DNA from: Rozella allomycis CSF55 | Taxonomy: Eukaryota > Rozellomycota | Length of the DNA: 64,000 nucleotides | Direction of reading: 5' to 3' | Assembly: GCA_000442015.1 (NCBI GenBank) | Contig: KE561079.1 | Span: 1-64,000, forward strand | In this document: positions 18,944-28,491 of the stretch, in pieces | Position numbering within the stretch: the stretch's first letter is position 1 | Layout of the letters: each line of letters starts with the position of its first letter | Position numbers and translations under genes: made by a program | The notes under the pieces: generated by a model | Databases searched by the model: none | What the model was told of the DNA's origin: nothing | What the model saw: only the letters and a program-made list of their open reading frames with translations

Positions 18944-20248
18944 ATGATTATTGTAATCTATATTTTGACATTTTTGATGGGGCATATATATGGATCTCCA
19001 TACGCTGACTGCAGTTTTCCATACCTATACGAATTTGATGCGATAAAGTCATTCGAAATATATCTTGCAAAATGCGTACCCAAGTTGGGGCCAGATAGCT
19101 ATGATGAATTTGCAAGAGATGCTTATTTTATCAAATTACAAGGTTACATGAGAAATGTTATTTATGATTTCAATGTTTCTTTGATTAGGGGAATCGACGA
19201 AATTGGAAAAAGTTTCACCAACTTGAATGAACCTATATGTTTTTCAGAACTTGATGAAGCACTGTTTCAGTTCAATAAATGCATTAACAGCATACAAGAT
19301 TTTTCAATCTTGGCTATTTGGCTATTTGCTATTAGAAAGCAACCAGACTTTACTCACGAAGACTCATTTTTGGGAAAAGCGGAGCATATAGTAGGCAGAG
19401 CTGCACTTTTGTTGGCTGATTCAATGGAGGCCAATGAATTGGATTTGATAAAGTTCAAAACATCACAACCACAATTATTGCCGTACAATGATTGTTTTTC
19501 ATATTACTTGAAAAGTGATGAATCTATCGCTAAATTCGCTGTCAAAGCTTACTTATATAATTGCCTTGAACCTTCTATTTTTAAGAGTGGCGACGTCGAT
19601 GATGGTTTAGTACACTCTGTGTTTACTTTCTTGTACGAAGTCCACTTTGTAGGATATGATGGAAAACATGTTCAAAATCTACTTGGATATATATCAAATG
19701 CATTTCCAAATACTAAAGTTAAAGATTTTAAAAGTATTTCAGGACTTCCATTATGTTCAGAAAACCTTACGGACTTAAAAATATTCAAAGAATGCGTTGA
19801 CGCTATTGATAATATTGAATTTTTAGAATACTGGATAAGAGGAATGCATATCTTTTCACAGACATTTCCGGATATGATCAAGAAAGGTACAAAGTTACAT
19901 GCAATAAACATGCTCATAGGGCAGAGTCTCCATTTTAAGAGAACTCTCAGGCATGATGATTATATGAGAAATTCGAGACTCGAAAGAAATCAGCTTTTAA
20001 CAATTGAAAACAATTTTGATACGAACCAAGAGCCTTATCACAATTCACCAAGATCGGACATTTTGATCATGATCACCTGTTCAGTATTAACTCTATGTTT
20101 TGCTTTCATTGTATATAGAACATCAAAGAAAAGTCAGCATTTATCATCTCCTCCTATTGCAGTTAATTCTAATCCGCAAATTCAATTACAGCAAGATTAT
20201 GAATTGCCTAAATATGAAAAGCCCCCGTCATATGATTATCATCAATAA
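18944..20248 (+). CDS. Four-cysteine-module surface protein, member B
   Basis: A single exon of 434 residues. It has a signal peptide (1 to about 17) and two modules of about 160 residues. Module 1 cysteines: YADC, LAKC, PICF, FNKCI, then LAIWLFAI. Module 2: YNDC, YNCL, LPLCS, FKECV, then EYWIRGMH. A membrane helix lies near residues 365-386 (SDILIMITCSVLTLCFAFIVYR), then a cytoplasmic tail of about 45 residues with LPKYEKPPSYDYHQ at the end, i.e. an LPxY and a PPxY motif. Topology is type I. PPxY and LPxY are ligands of WW domains in Nedd4/Rsp5 ubiquitin ligases. Function unknown; a surface receptor, adhesin or cargo protein is possible. Confidence 0.65.
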   Translation: MIIVIYILTFLMGHIYGSPYADCSFPYLYEFDAIKSFEIYLAKCVPKLGPDSYDEFARDAYFIKLQGYMRNVIYDFNVSLIRGIDEIGKSFTNLNEPICFSELDEALFQFNKCINSIQDFSILAIWLFAIRKQPDFTHEDSFLGKAEHIVGRAALLLADSMEANELDLIKFKTSQPQLLPYNDCFSYYLKSDESIAKFAVKAYLYNCLEPSIFKSGDVDDGLVHSVFTFLYEVHFVGYDGKHVQNLLGYISNAFPNTKVKDFKSISGLPLCSENLTDLKIFKECVDAIDNIEFLEYWIRGMHIFSQTFPDMIKKGTKLHAINMLIGQSLHFKRTLRHDDYMRNSRLERNQLLTIENNFDTNQEPYHNSPRSDILIMITCSVLTLCFAFIVYRTSKKSQHLSSPPIAVNSNPQIQLQQDYELPKYEKPPSYDYHQ

Positions 20249-20303
20249 ATACTTGTTTTTGTAAGATGTATTTTTAGCTTGGAAATCCTATGTGGCTTAG
20301 ATC

Positions 20304-21536
20304 ATGAGACGACGAAAAATAGCGTTGTTCATCTTATTTTCTGTGCATTTCCTTTTATGTAGTGCTATTTCTTACGATAATTGCCGCCGATATTTCTTTC
20401 CACTATCACCCAAAACCGTTAACTCGTTGGAAAGTTACTTTTACGAGTGTCTTGGTTATTCTACATACGCTGAAAAAGAAATAGTTACATCAGATTTATT
20501 TTTTCTGGTTCTGTTTAAGTCATATTTTAAGCGATTTCCTTACTATCATTTGCTTGACTTCTCCAAGTTTCAATATCTTTTCGATACAAGTTTTCTAAAT
20601 AACAAAGAATATCCTGTTTGTCTCTTGGAATTCGATAGAAATGAATATTTTGAATTTAAATACTGCATTCGTCAAATAACGAACGCGAAATATGTTAAGT
20701 ACTGGATGATTGCTATGAATATGGGGGTTTCATATTTTAAACATTTGAATGATGATAATTATTTTAGAGATCAAGGTCATGCAAATACTTGGGATATTAA
20801 TGTATTACGAAAGTACAGAGATGACGTCCAAAAAATTTTCGACAATGCATTGGACAGCAGATCGGAATATGAAGAATGCTTTAATCATTACAATTTCAAG
20901 GTTAAAAATGAATACAGCTCATTAAAAGCTGCCGATTTTATTAAAAAATATAAAACGTACTGCCTCAATTCATATGTGATGAAAAAAGAAGACATTCAAT
21001 TGGTTAAAATTCATGCCGTTTATATATACTTATTTACAAATATGCGTGTTTTCTATTTTGGTGAACCAATTCTTAAATATATATCCACGATTTATGATGA
21101 TGACTTCAGCCCATCATTTGCCAATTATAGAGGCGATCCGATGTGCTCTGAGTGGCTTCTTCTTTTGCATGATTTTGAAGATTGTGTTAAAAAACTACAA
21201 ATATCCCATTTAGAGTATTGGGATCAAGGATTGAGTCTCTACAAGGAAAAGTATTGTGATACTTTACACTGTAAATACGGATTTCATGCTCTCATCGTAA
21301 AAGAACTTTTATCTGGGATTGATTCTTCTAATTCTCAAATTTATCTTGCTGCGTGGATTGGCGGTGCACTTGTAACGTTCTTTATGTTTACAGTGATCTT
21401 TATATTACGCAGGAGAAAGAAAACAAATACTGATATAGTTACAGATGTTTTTTGTGAATCTATTGAAGAGTTGCCTCAATACGAAGCATGTATTGTAGAA
21501 GATTCGGAAAGCCCGCCCCCTCCGCCATATGAATAA
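20304..21536 (+). CDS. Four-cysteine-module surface protein, member C
   Basis: A single exon of 410 residues starting 55 bp after member B, same strand. Signal peptide (1 to about 23), module 1 (YDNC, FYEC, YPVCL, FKYCI, KYWMIAM), module 2 (YEEC, KTYCL, DPMCS, FEDCV, EYWDQGL). The membrane helix is near 345-366 (AAWIGGALVTFFMFTVIFIL), followed by RRRKK. The tail contains LPQYE and ends SPPPPPYE, again an LPxY and a PPxY. Sequence identity to member B is low, so the pair is an old duplication held together by cysteine spacing and tail motifs. Confidence 0.65.
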   Translation: MRRRKIALFILFSVHFLLCSAISYDNCRRYFFPLSPKTVNSLESYFYECLGYSTYAEKEIVTSDLFFLVLFKSYFKRFPYYHLLDFSKFQYLFDTSFLNNKEYPVCLLEFDRNEYFEFKYCIRQITNAKYVKYWMIAMNMGVSYFKHLNDDNYFRDQGHANTWDINVLRKYRDDVQKIFDNALDSRSEYEECFNHYNFKVKNEYSSLKAADFIKKYKTYCLNSYVMKKEDIQLVKIHAVYIYLFTNMRVFYFGEPILKYISTIYDDDFSPSFANYRGDPMCSEWLLLLHDFEDCVKKLQISHLEYWDQGLSLYKEKYCDTLHCKYGFHALIVKELLSGIDSSNSQIYLAAWIGGALVTFFMFTVIFILRRRKKTNTDIVTDVFCESIEELPQYEACIVEDSESPPPPPYE

Positions 21537-21773
21537 AAAGAGATATAAGATATACGGCAGTTACTGCTATTCATAAAACCAATAAATAGATTTTTCTATC
21601 TAAAATTTTTTTGGAATTTGTTATTTTTTTAATATATCAACCGAAGTGTAAATGAGATTCCTAAATTTCCCTAAACTCCTTTGCCGATCTATGATCGTTA
21701 TTAACGTCTGTATCAATCATAATATAGGTACCTTAAGTTGTTAGTATTTTGTACCTATGTGGTTCGGAAATTA

Positions 21774-23007
21774 ATGCAAGCTATCCCTGAAGGTATGTAA
21801 GTTGATTGAATAATATAATAGCTCAAGAAGAAGAAGACGATGTTCCTAAAAAATACACTCTGTATGCACAACCACCAACTTTAAACGGGAACATAATATC
21901 AACTCCCCCGTTCACTCCCAAAGAAACAACCATTAATCACGATAATGAAAAGAAGAAAATGAAAAAAGTGTTTCAAACCCGATTGCATACAACTAAAGTT
22001 ACCGCCAAGTCCACATTAGTAACTCTTTATGTTGATTTTCATTAGCTTACTCCAGGTCCAGCTGATTATAGAGTAGATGACTTTGTATCGTTACTGAGAC
22101 GACGAAGTTCTGTAACTGTACCAGAGAAAAATGAGATAGTGGAAGACAAAATTGATGAACAAAATAATCAAGAACCGATCATTACGTTGAGGCCATCATG
22201 GATGTTCAAATCAAAGTCAAATCGTGACTTCATAAAATTGAATTCAGCCAATGTATCTCCAGGCGATTATTTCAAAGAGAACATTGGAGTTGAACACGCA
22301 ATAACTAGTTGTTTCACGTCTAAATCAAATCGATTTAAATCTCAATCTGTAAGTTTTAACAAACCGATCATATTAGAATAATGTTCCAGGGCCATGCGAC
22401 TATTTTTCTGAAACCAAAACAAGGCCACGGCAACTCAATTCCTCGTGGATCAAATCCTGTCAGAGTAACCTTGGCAGACTTTTGTGCAATNCAAAGTCAA
22501 AGCGTGATTTCATAAAATTAAATTCAGCCAATGTATCTCCAGGCGATTATTTCAAAGAAGACATTGGAGTTGAACACGCAATCACTAGCTGTTTCACGTC
22601 TAAATCAAATCGATTTAAATCTCAATCTGTAAGTTTTAACAAACCGATCATATTAGAATAATGTTCCAGGGCCATGCGACTATTTTTCTGAAACCAAAAC
22701 AAGGCCACGGCAACTCAATTCCTCGTGGATCAAATCCTGTCAGAGTAACCTTGGCAGACTTTTGTGCAATGTTGAAATTCAATCTAATCACATGCCATTT
22801 AAATCCGTTTTAGGTCAAAGAATAGACAGATACGAAACTAATGAAGATGAGCTTGATATCTTTTCAACTTTAAAAACCAAAGGTTCAAAGACAAATGGGG
22901 AACCAGACACCAAAACGAGCCATCAGAGTCTGGAAGAAAAGGTGAACCAACAAACTTTACCAAAATTTCATTCGTCATATTTGATGACAAATAAAATAAA
23001 CCAATAA
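21774..23007 (+). CDS. STPGR (sperm-tail PG-rich repeat) axonemal protein
   Basis: Exons 21774-21792, 21822-22018, 22046-22348 and 22377 onward (introns 27-29 nt), spanning an N at 22491. The defining PGPxxY repeats are LTPGPADYRVDD, VSPGDYFKE and VPGPCDYFSETK. STPGR proteins (ODF3/SHIPPO, STPG1/2) are microtubule-inner or axonemal proteins of motile flagella. The N lies inside a 279-bp near-duplicate (22212-22490 and 22492-22770). Removing one copy joins a single open frame to the C-terminal exon ending at 23007. Without that correction the gene looks frameshifted. Confidence 0.7.
22212..22490. repeat. 279-bp near-identical duplicate flanking an N gap, copy 1
   Basis: Matches 22492-22770 with an offset of 280 bp and only a handful of substitutions. 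Several are synonymous (for example gacttc/gatttc, ttgaat/ttaaat, ataact/atcact); one changes GAGAAC to GAAGAC. It includes a whole short intron (22349-22376). This is most likely two overlapping contig ends from different haplotypes. Confidence 0.85.
22492..22770. repeat. 279-bp near-identical duplicate flanking an N gap, copy 2
   Basis: The partner of 22212-22490. The correct 3' continuation of the STPGR gene is attached to this copy. Confidence 0.85.
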
Positions 23008-23053
23008 ATACAAAAATTTGAAAACAATCTTTAAAATGATGTCTTTATTACTA

Positions 23054-26000
23054 TTAAACAGTCATAAAATTATAGCTGCTGTCATCAAAATTTTCAAATC
23101 TATCATGTAGATATCGTGCTGCTTCGAGTTGCTTTATTGCTAGATCAAATTTTTCTAAAACTCCTGATAAAGAGCCGTACATGAGCTTAATTTGTTTAGC
23201 AATTTTCGTAAACTCTAATATGATCTCAGATATACTGGAATATACATGAATATAGTGAATATTCTTTTGTTCCGTTAATAAAGCAAGCGATGAAGACTGC
23301 AAGGATGTTAATTTAAAGTTCATGTCACGTAAAGCAGAGTCAAGGTCTGGAAGGATGGGTGGCAGAGGGTACTTTGATTGCAAGCAATTGCTTAAAACGT
23401 ACACGTACAAAATTAACGTAGCAACCAACTTTTTATGTTCTTCATGCAGTGTGATTAAAACTTGATTTAGAAATGGTCGCGTAAAGCCACGAAATATCAC
23501 TATTCTCATTGTAAGTAATCTGTCAAGAATTATTTGACAAGAATCTATGACTGAAACAAGATTATTAACATTATTGAAACCTTTAAAATATGGCTCCTCT
23601 TTAGCGTCTGAAATCAACTCTCTGCATTCAAACAACAGATATTCCAATTCGAATTCTGACGCCAGATAACTGTTAAGAGCGGGCTTAAGGAAAAATGGAT
23701 CATTGGACATTGCGAATATAACTTTTCCAAAAAGCTTTCCAATTTTGTTTAACACGCTAGCGGCTTTCTTTCTCAGACAAGTTTTCGCAAAGCTAGGATA
23801 AATAAAGAAATTTCCAAATACAGCAGCAAATGCACCCAAAGCTATTGCTACTGTTCTTTTCATCGCAAAGTCGAATACAATCTGAACGGGATGGCCAAAC
23901 TTATTGAATGAATTATCCAGTATTCGCCCATAAAGAACAACAATAAAGGCAACAATAACTATGCTGCCTAATCTATTGAATGGAGAAAAGAAGCGCAATA
24001 GTAGACAAGGTATGAACAATATCACCGAAGCTACAACTATTGGAATAGGAGAGAAGCAGAACTGGGGAAAGAGTTTCATAGAAAGATACGCATATGAACC
24101 ACCAATCAATGTTCCAAGAATTCGATATATTCCAGATTTCATACTCTGGCCGAACTGAGGAGTCATTAGAACCAGCATGGATATTAAAGCCCATCTACCT
24201 CTCCATTCAAAGAATAACTGTAATCCTTTATCTGTTAACATCGGTAAGCATAAAAGGAACGAAATTATAGTTACACGAAGTGGGAATCTAAAATCATCAA
24301 ATTGTAAATTTCGGAATATTTGGAATGATCGACCCCTGCTGTTTGATGCTTGATCATATTCGTACAAATCGTTATCAGTTTTACATCTCAAAACTTGTTT
24401 ATCTATTTTTATGGGATCGATATCAGTTTCATTTAACTCAAAGTTGTTTGCATCAATATTCTCAAAAGAACTAGAGTTTGTTAATTTTGATAAGATGCTC
24501 ACAGAGTCACTTTTTAATTTTTTGATTCTATCGTCATTCCAAAGGAAAGGTATGTATAATTTCTTTTCTTTGCCGATTACGCGAGCTTTTGCTGCCAAAG
24601 CTTCCACTTGCTCTGTAAAAGTTCCTATGCCTAACAACAAGTAATACACAGTGAGCATATCTTCAACGTCATCTTCTGATTTGATTTCAATTTGGCGTGG
24701 CGAATCAACCCTGTCGTTAACTTTAAACAACTTCCATAGAAGAACGCTTTGTCTTTCATAAAAACTATTCAATGCATTGACGTAAACCTCTTTAGAGGTC
24801 AATTCCCTCTTAACTTTCACAGTCTTTAACACTTTGCTAGTTGAACGTGATCGTGTCTAATTTTTAGAAATAATTTATATCTTTACTCTTGATTTAATGT
24901 TCAAGCTTTTTCGTTTCAAAGAAGAATTTGATGGGGTTGGAAACAATTTCTCAATTTTATGGTGGCGTTTTTCATGATTTTGTAAATTTATGATATCTGA
25001 TGATTTCAAAATATTATCTGTTTCTGCTTGATCAGGAATAATTTCAGTTGATTTTCCATCGCAAAACAATTCATAGACAACTCGAAGCTCATTCATCGAT
25101 ATGTTTATAAGTTTTATGAATTCTTCTTCAATTTCAGACATAAAAGATCTCAAATATTCAATTCTTCTATTTCGTTTCCCACTTGAATTATTTGGATTAT
25201 TAACAACAAACTCATTTAAAAGCCTTTCACATAGCTTTGTCATTACGTTTATATGTCTCAATAATCTTCTAATGTGAATGGTAAAATGTTCATAATAAGA
25301 TCTATCAAAATATGAATACGAAATTTCTAATCTAGATTCATGCATAGTTTTTGTAATCGTTGCAAATGTGATTCTTGATTGGCCTACTATTCTGTTCAAC
25401 TCTTTAATGGAATTTTCTGCATTTATTGTTGAATCGTTTGGATCCAATGAAGCAAAAATTATTTCTGACATGCAATTCAACAATTCTCCCAATTCTTTAA
25501 CGCCCTTCTTCAAATTTTTCCTTAGTGAATCCCCTGCAGTAATTGGAAAAACTAACACTGCTACAATCCAACTCAAAAATCCACCAATTAAATACATAAA
25601 ATACCTCGAAACAATTTTCCTTTTATCGACGCTGCCAATGGTTAACATATCTTGATAAGAAATGAATAGATCCAAAATCAATGCCGAAAGTGAAGCATTT
25701 ATAGTTTTCTCATAGTTCTTTGTAATGGTCTTTGCTTTTATAAATGAAAGCATAAAAATCAAAAATAAGAGCCATGCAAACACACTCGCATATGATTTCG
25801 TTATAACAGGCAATAAAAACCAGTCCAGTCCTGTAGTAATAGACATTGCCATCACATAAAATATTACAGATTGTGTAACTGAACCAACGCTACCTACTGG
25901 CTCGTGTAGTAATACAGAAAGTGGTAAATCTAGAATGGTAGATTTATCCACATACTCCTCAAAAAATTCTCTAATGTTAGGTATAATTACAACTAAGGAT

Positions 26001-26167
26001 GATAAAGTCAACGCTAATAAGCATTTGAAGAAGTCCTTCTTCTGTCTAGAGCTCATTAAAACTCTAAAGAATTGTGGCTGAGTGGCTGTTTCATTCGGAC
26101 ATGAAATATCATTCCTTTTTAAGAAGGAGAGAAATGAAAGATCAAAGAATATCCACTTCCAGTTCAT
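23054..26167 (-). CDS. ArAE_2/BRE4-like fungal membrane protein (FUSC-type exporter)
   Basis: Two exons, 26167-24887 and 24856-23054, joined by a 30-nt intron (24886-24857) in phase 0. Unspliced they look like two genes. The product is about 1,030 residues, the normal size for fungal 'aromatic acid exporter' (ArAE_2_N plus DUF2421) proteins. It has two blocks of about six membrane helices. The first covers roughly residues 45-200. The second starts near residue 630 and includes the SMLVLMTPQFGQSMKSGIYRILGTLIGG segment typical of FUSC proteins (from 24200). Long helical cytosolic regions follow each block. Relatives export aromatic acids or affect brefeldin A sensitivity; the substrate here is unknown. 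Confidence 0.8.
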
Positions 26168-26353
26168 TTAAAGAGACCAAAATAATGTTTACTGTTATGG
26201 CGCGTGGATTCTCTAAGCAATGAGACATTTATATTTTTTAATTGTTCTATTGTGTTTGCATGTAAATTTGAAAATTCGCTTTTATGTGATGATATTTTTA
26301 GAAATGGCTGAGGAGTGGCTTTAACTTTTGTTCTTTACAAATAGCTGGGTGGC

Positions 26354-27592
26354 GTGGCTTTTCGTATGTTGAAGAAAACTATAACTTTACTATTTTCTTT
26401 GCTCTTTCTAACGAGCTTATTGTCGGCAACTCCGTACACTGAATGCATGAGCCAAAACATCGACCAAGAAAATCGTTCTGAAGCAAGATTTGCATCTATA
26501 CTCAACCAGTGTGTTTGGAAAGCTGGCCCAGATGACCAGAAATACGTCATGGGAGATATATTTGCTCTTCATATCGAGAACGAATTCGGTTCGTTAACTT
26601 TGTCTGATCGCGACTTCAAAAAATTTGTTTTAAGCCTTGCAAATTCCTTTCCAAATTTTGAAATACTTCCGTTTAAAAACACTGCCATTAATTGCTTGAA
26701 ATCACTTAAAGAATCCGATGGCTTTATTTCCTTTACAGGATGTATTGGTAGAATTGATAGATACACCTATCTGGAATGGATGCTTGGCGGTGCCCTCAAA
26801 ATCAATAATTATATAGCCATACAAAAGAATGGCCCATGGATAAAAGAATTTCAGGACATAATCATGAACTATGCATTTAAAATGGCTATCCCAACACAAA
26901 AGGCTGAGTTAGAAAGTCAAGGATTAATAGAAAATCCTAAATATTTTGATCATTTTTATTACGAATGCTCGGAAAAGCAGCACCTAATCGACGCCATTGT
27001 CAAAAAGTGTTTGGTGATATCACTATTGCCCAAAACTCAAGAAATGGCCGATCATTTAATAGCAGATTCTATTAAAGCGCGACTAGAGGGTCACATTGGG
27101 TCATCAAGGACTATTTCTAAATTTTTGAAGACTCATTATTCGATATTTTTCAATCATGAATTATTCGATGAAAATGACGAACTTGTTTGTGCGTCTTACT
27201 TGGCTTGCGATGACGTTTACAGATTCAAAAATTGTGTGATGCAAAAAGAAAATTTCGACTTGACAGTCCATTGGATCAAAGGATTGGGCAAAAGCTATTA
27301 TCAAGAAGAGGCAAGAACAAAATTGATTATTTACATTCATTCTTATGCAGAGAAAGTTGGACGGAATGATGAATTGGCAAGCCTTGGTATTAATGAAAAG
27401 CCTGTTGACTATTCGTCGCTTGGGGATACTTTTATCATGTTAGCAATCGGTTTAGTCGCTGCTGCCTTTTTATTGGAGGCTTACAAAACAATTAAAAAGG
27501 CGAGAAACAAGAAAGATATTTCACCTCAGGCCTCAACAAACATTCAAATGACTGAGATTACTGATAATTTACCGCGATACGAGAAAGTTTAA
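26354..27592 (+). CDS. Four-cysteine-module surface protein, member D
   Basis: A single exon of 412 residues. Signal peptide (1 to about 25), module 1 (YTEC, LNQC, INCL, FTGCI, EWMLGGAL), module 2 (FYYEC, VKKCL, LVCAS with an extra Cys in LACDD, FKNCV, VHWIKGLGK). The membrane segment is near 357-378 (FIMLAIGLVAAAFLLEAY), then a basic stop-transfer KTIKKARNKK. The tail of about 35 residues ends LPRYEKV, so this member keeps the LPxYE motif but has no PPxY. Its modules are closest to member A (module 2 helix QEMADHLIADSI versus KEMAEILIIDTI). Confidence 0.65.
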   Translation: MAFRMLKKTITLLFSLLFLTSLLSATPYTECMSQNIDQENRSEARFASILNQCVWKAGPDDQKYVMGDIFALHIENEFGSLTLSDRDFKKFVLSLANSFPNFEILPFKNTAINCLKSLKESDGFISFTGCIGRIDRYTYLEWMLGGALKINNYIAIQKNGPWIKEFQDIIMNYAFKMAIPTQKAELESQGLIENPKYFDHFYYECSEKQHLIDAIVKKCLVISLLPKTQEMADHLIADSIKARLEGHIGSSRTISKFLKTHYSIFFNHELFDENDELVCASYLACDDVYRFKNCVMQKENFDLTVHWIKGLGKSYYQEEARTKLIIYIHSYAEKVGRNDELASLGINEKPVDYSSLGDTFIMLAIGLVAAAFLLEAYKTIKKARNKKDISPQASTNIQMTEITDNLPRYEKV

Positions 27593-27677
27593 AGATTCAA
27601 TAAACATTAAATATGTTAGTTGCTTTGTTATTAACTGGCGCAAAAATATACTTTATTTGTTACTTCTTGTTCTACAA

Positions 27678-28256
27678 TTATATATGAGTGAGGATTTGAG
27701 TTGCAACGTCATATGCGATTCTATCTTCATCAAAAGTTAGCTCATAGGTTCTTGCTTGCATGAACTGAATTCCCATAAGAAAGAACATGGGTAGCCCCAG
27801 CACGTTAACTTGGCCTCTTGTGACAGCACACTTAACGNGGCCTCTTGTGACAGCACATTTAACGTTTATTCCATTTGGAGTACCATTGGTGACTAAATAG
27901 TCTGGACCAAGCTCACTCATGAAGATTCTATGTTTGAGCAATTCATATAATCTTGGAGAAAGCACGACGTGTTCACACGTTGTAGAGTCCAGAAGAAAAG
28001 TTGCTGTTGTGTAGTCAGATTCGCTTATTTTCAGTGATATTCTTAGAAACAATCTCCGACATGATTCTCCTCGGTATAAAAAGATGTAAGGTTCAATCGC
28101 TTCAGTGTCAGCGTGATAATCTTTGGGGTGGGCAAACATATTCTCTTGAGTGCGAAAGGAAGGGGGAAAGTCATCTACTTTAACCTGAGATTCTGTGTTC
28201 TCAGCGTTTTCTGAAAATTTATCATTTTTAGAGAGTGCAAAAGTGTCCGACAACAT
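27678..28256 (-). CDS. Retropepsin-like protein of unknown function
   Basis: About 190 residues, single exon, with an N at 27838 inside a 24-bp near-duplicate (removing it loses VKCAVTRG once). The C-terminal 130 residues read like one lobe of a retroviral-type aspartic protease fold. There is a beta-strand then FLLDSTTCEHVVLSP, where active enzymes have hhhD(T/S)G followed by a similar strand. The closing NVLGLPMFFLMG resembles the 'LG' flap-and-strand motif. The catalytic triplet would be Asp-Ser-Thr instead of Asp-Thr/Ser-Gly. No reverse transcriptase or gag surrounds it. It may be a domesticated or divergent protease domain; this is a structural guess. Confidence 0.4.
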   Translation of the reverse strand: MLSDTFALSKNDKFSENAENTESQVKVDDFPPSFRTQENMFAHPKDYHADTEAIEPYIFLYRGESCRRLFLRISLKISESDYTTATFLLDSTTCEHVVLSPRLYELLKHRIFMSELGPDYLVTNGTPNGINVKCAVTRGXVKCAVTRGQVNVLGLPMFFLMGIQFMQARTYELTFDEDRIAYDVATQILTHI

Positions 28257-28491
28257 TTATATTTCTAAGCCACTAGGTCACAGGAGCAACATTTTTTCCA
28301 TCGGGTTCTATTTGAACGTAAGTTTTATTGAATCGAAAAAAAATGCACGGGCGGATTTATGGTCTTATATTTTGACCCTTAAATAACTTTTTAAGTCATG
28401 TGATTAATTATTCCGGTGCATGCAGATCGGGCTTTGAACTGCGCCACAGATGTTATTTATAGAAAAGAATTTATTTTGAAATTGGTTCGAT

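Noticed and set aside
22212-22770. Real tandem duplication of STPGR repeats
   Set aside because: The two copies flank an N, shift the frame, and include an intron and flanks at near identity. Overlapping contig ends explain it better.
23054-26167. Two separate adjacent membrane-protein genes
   Set aside because: A 30-nt phase-0 GT-AG intron (24886-24857) joins them into one product of the normal size and domain order for fungal ArAE_2 proteins.
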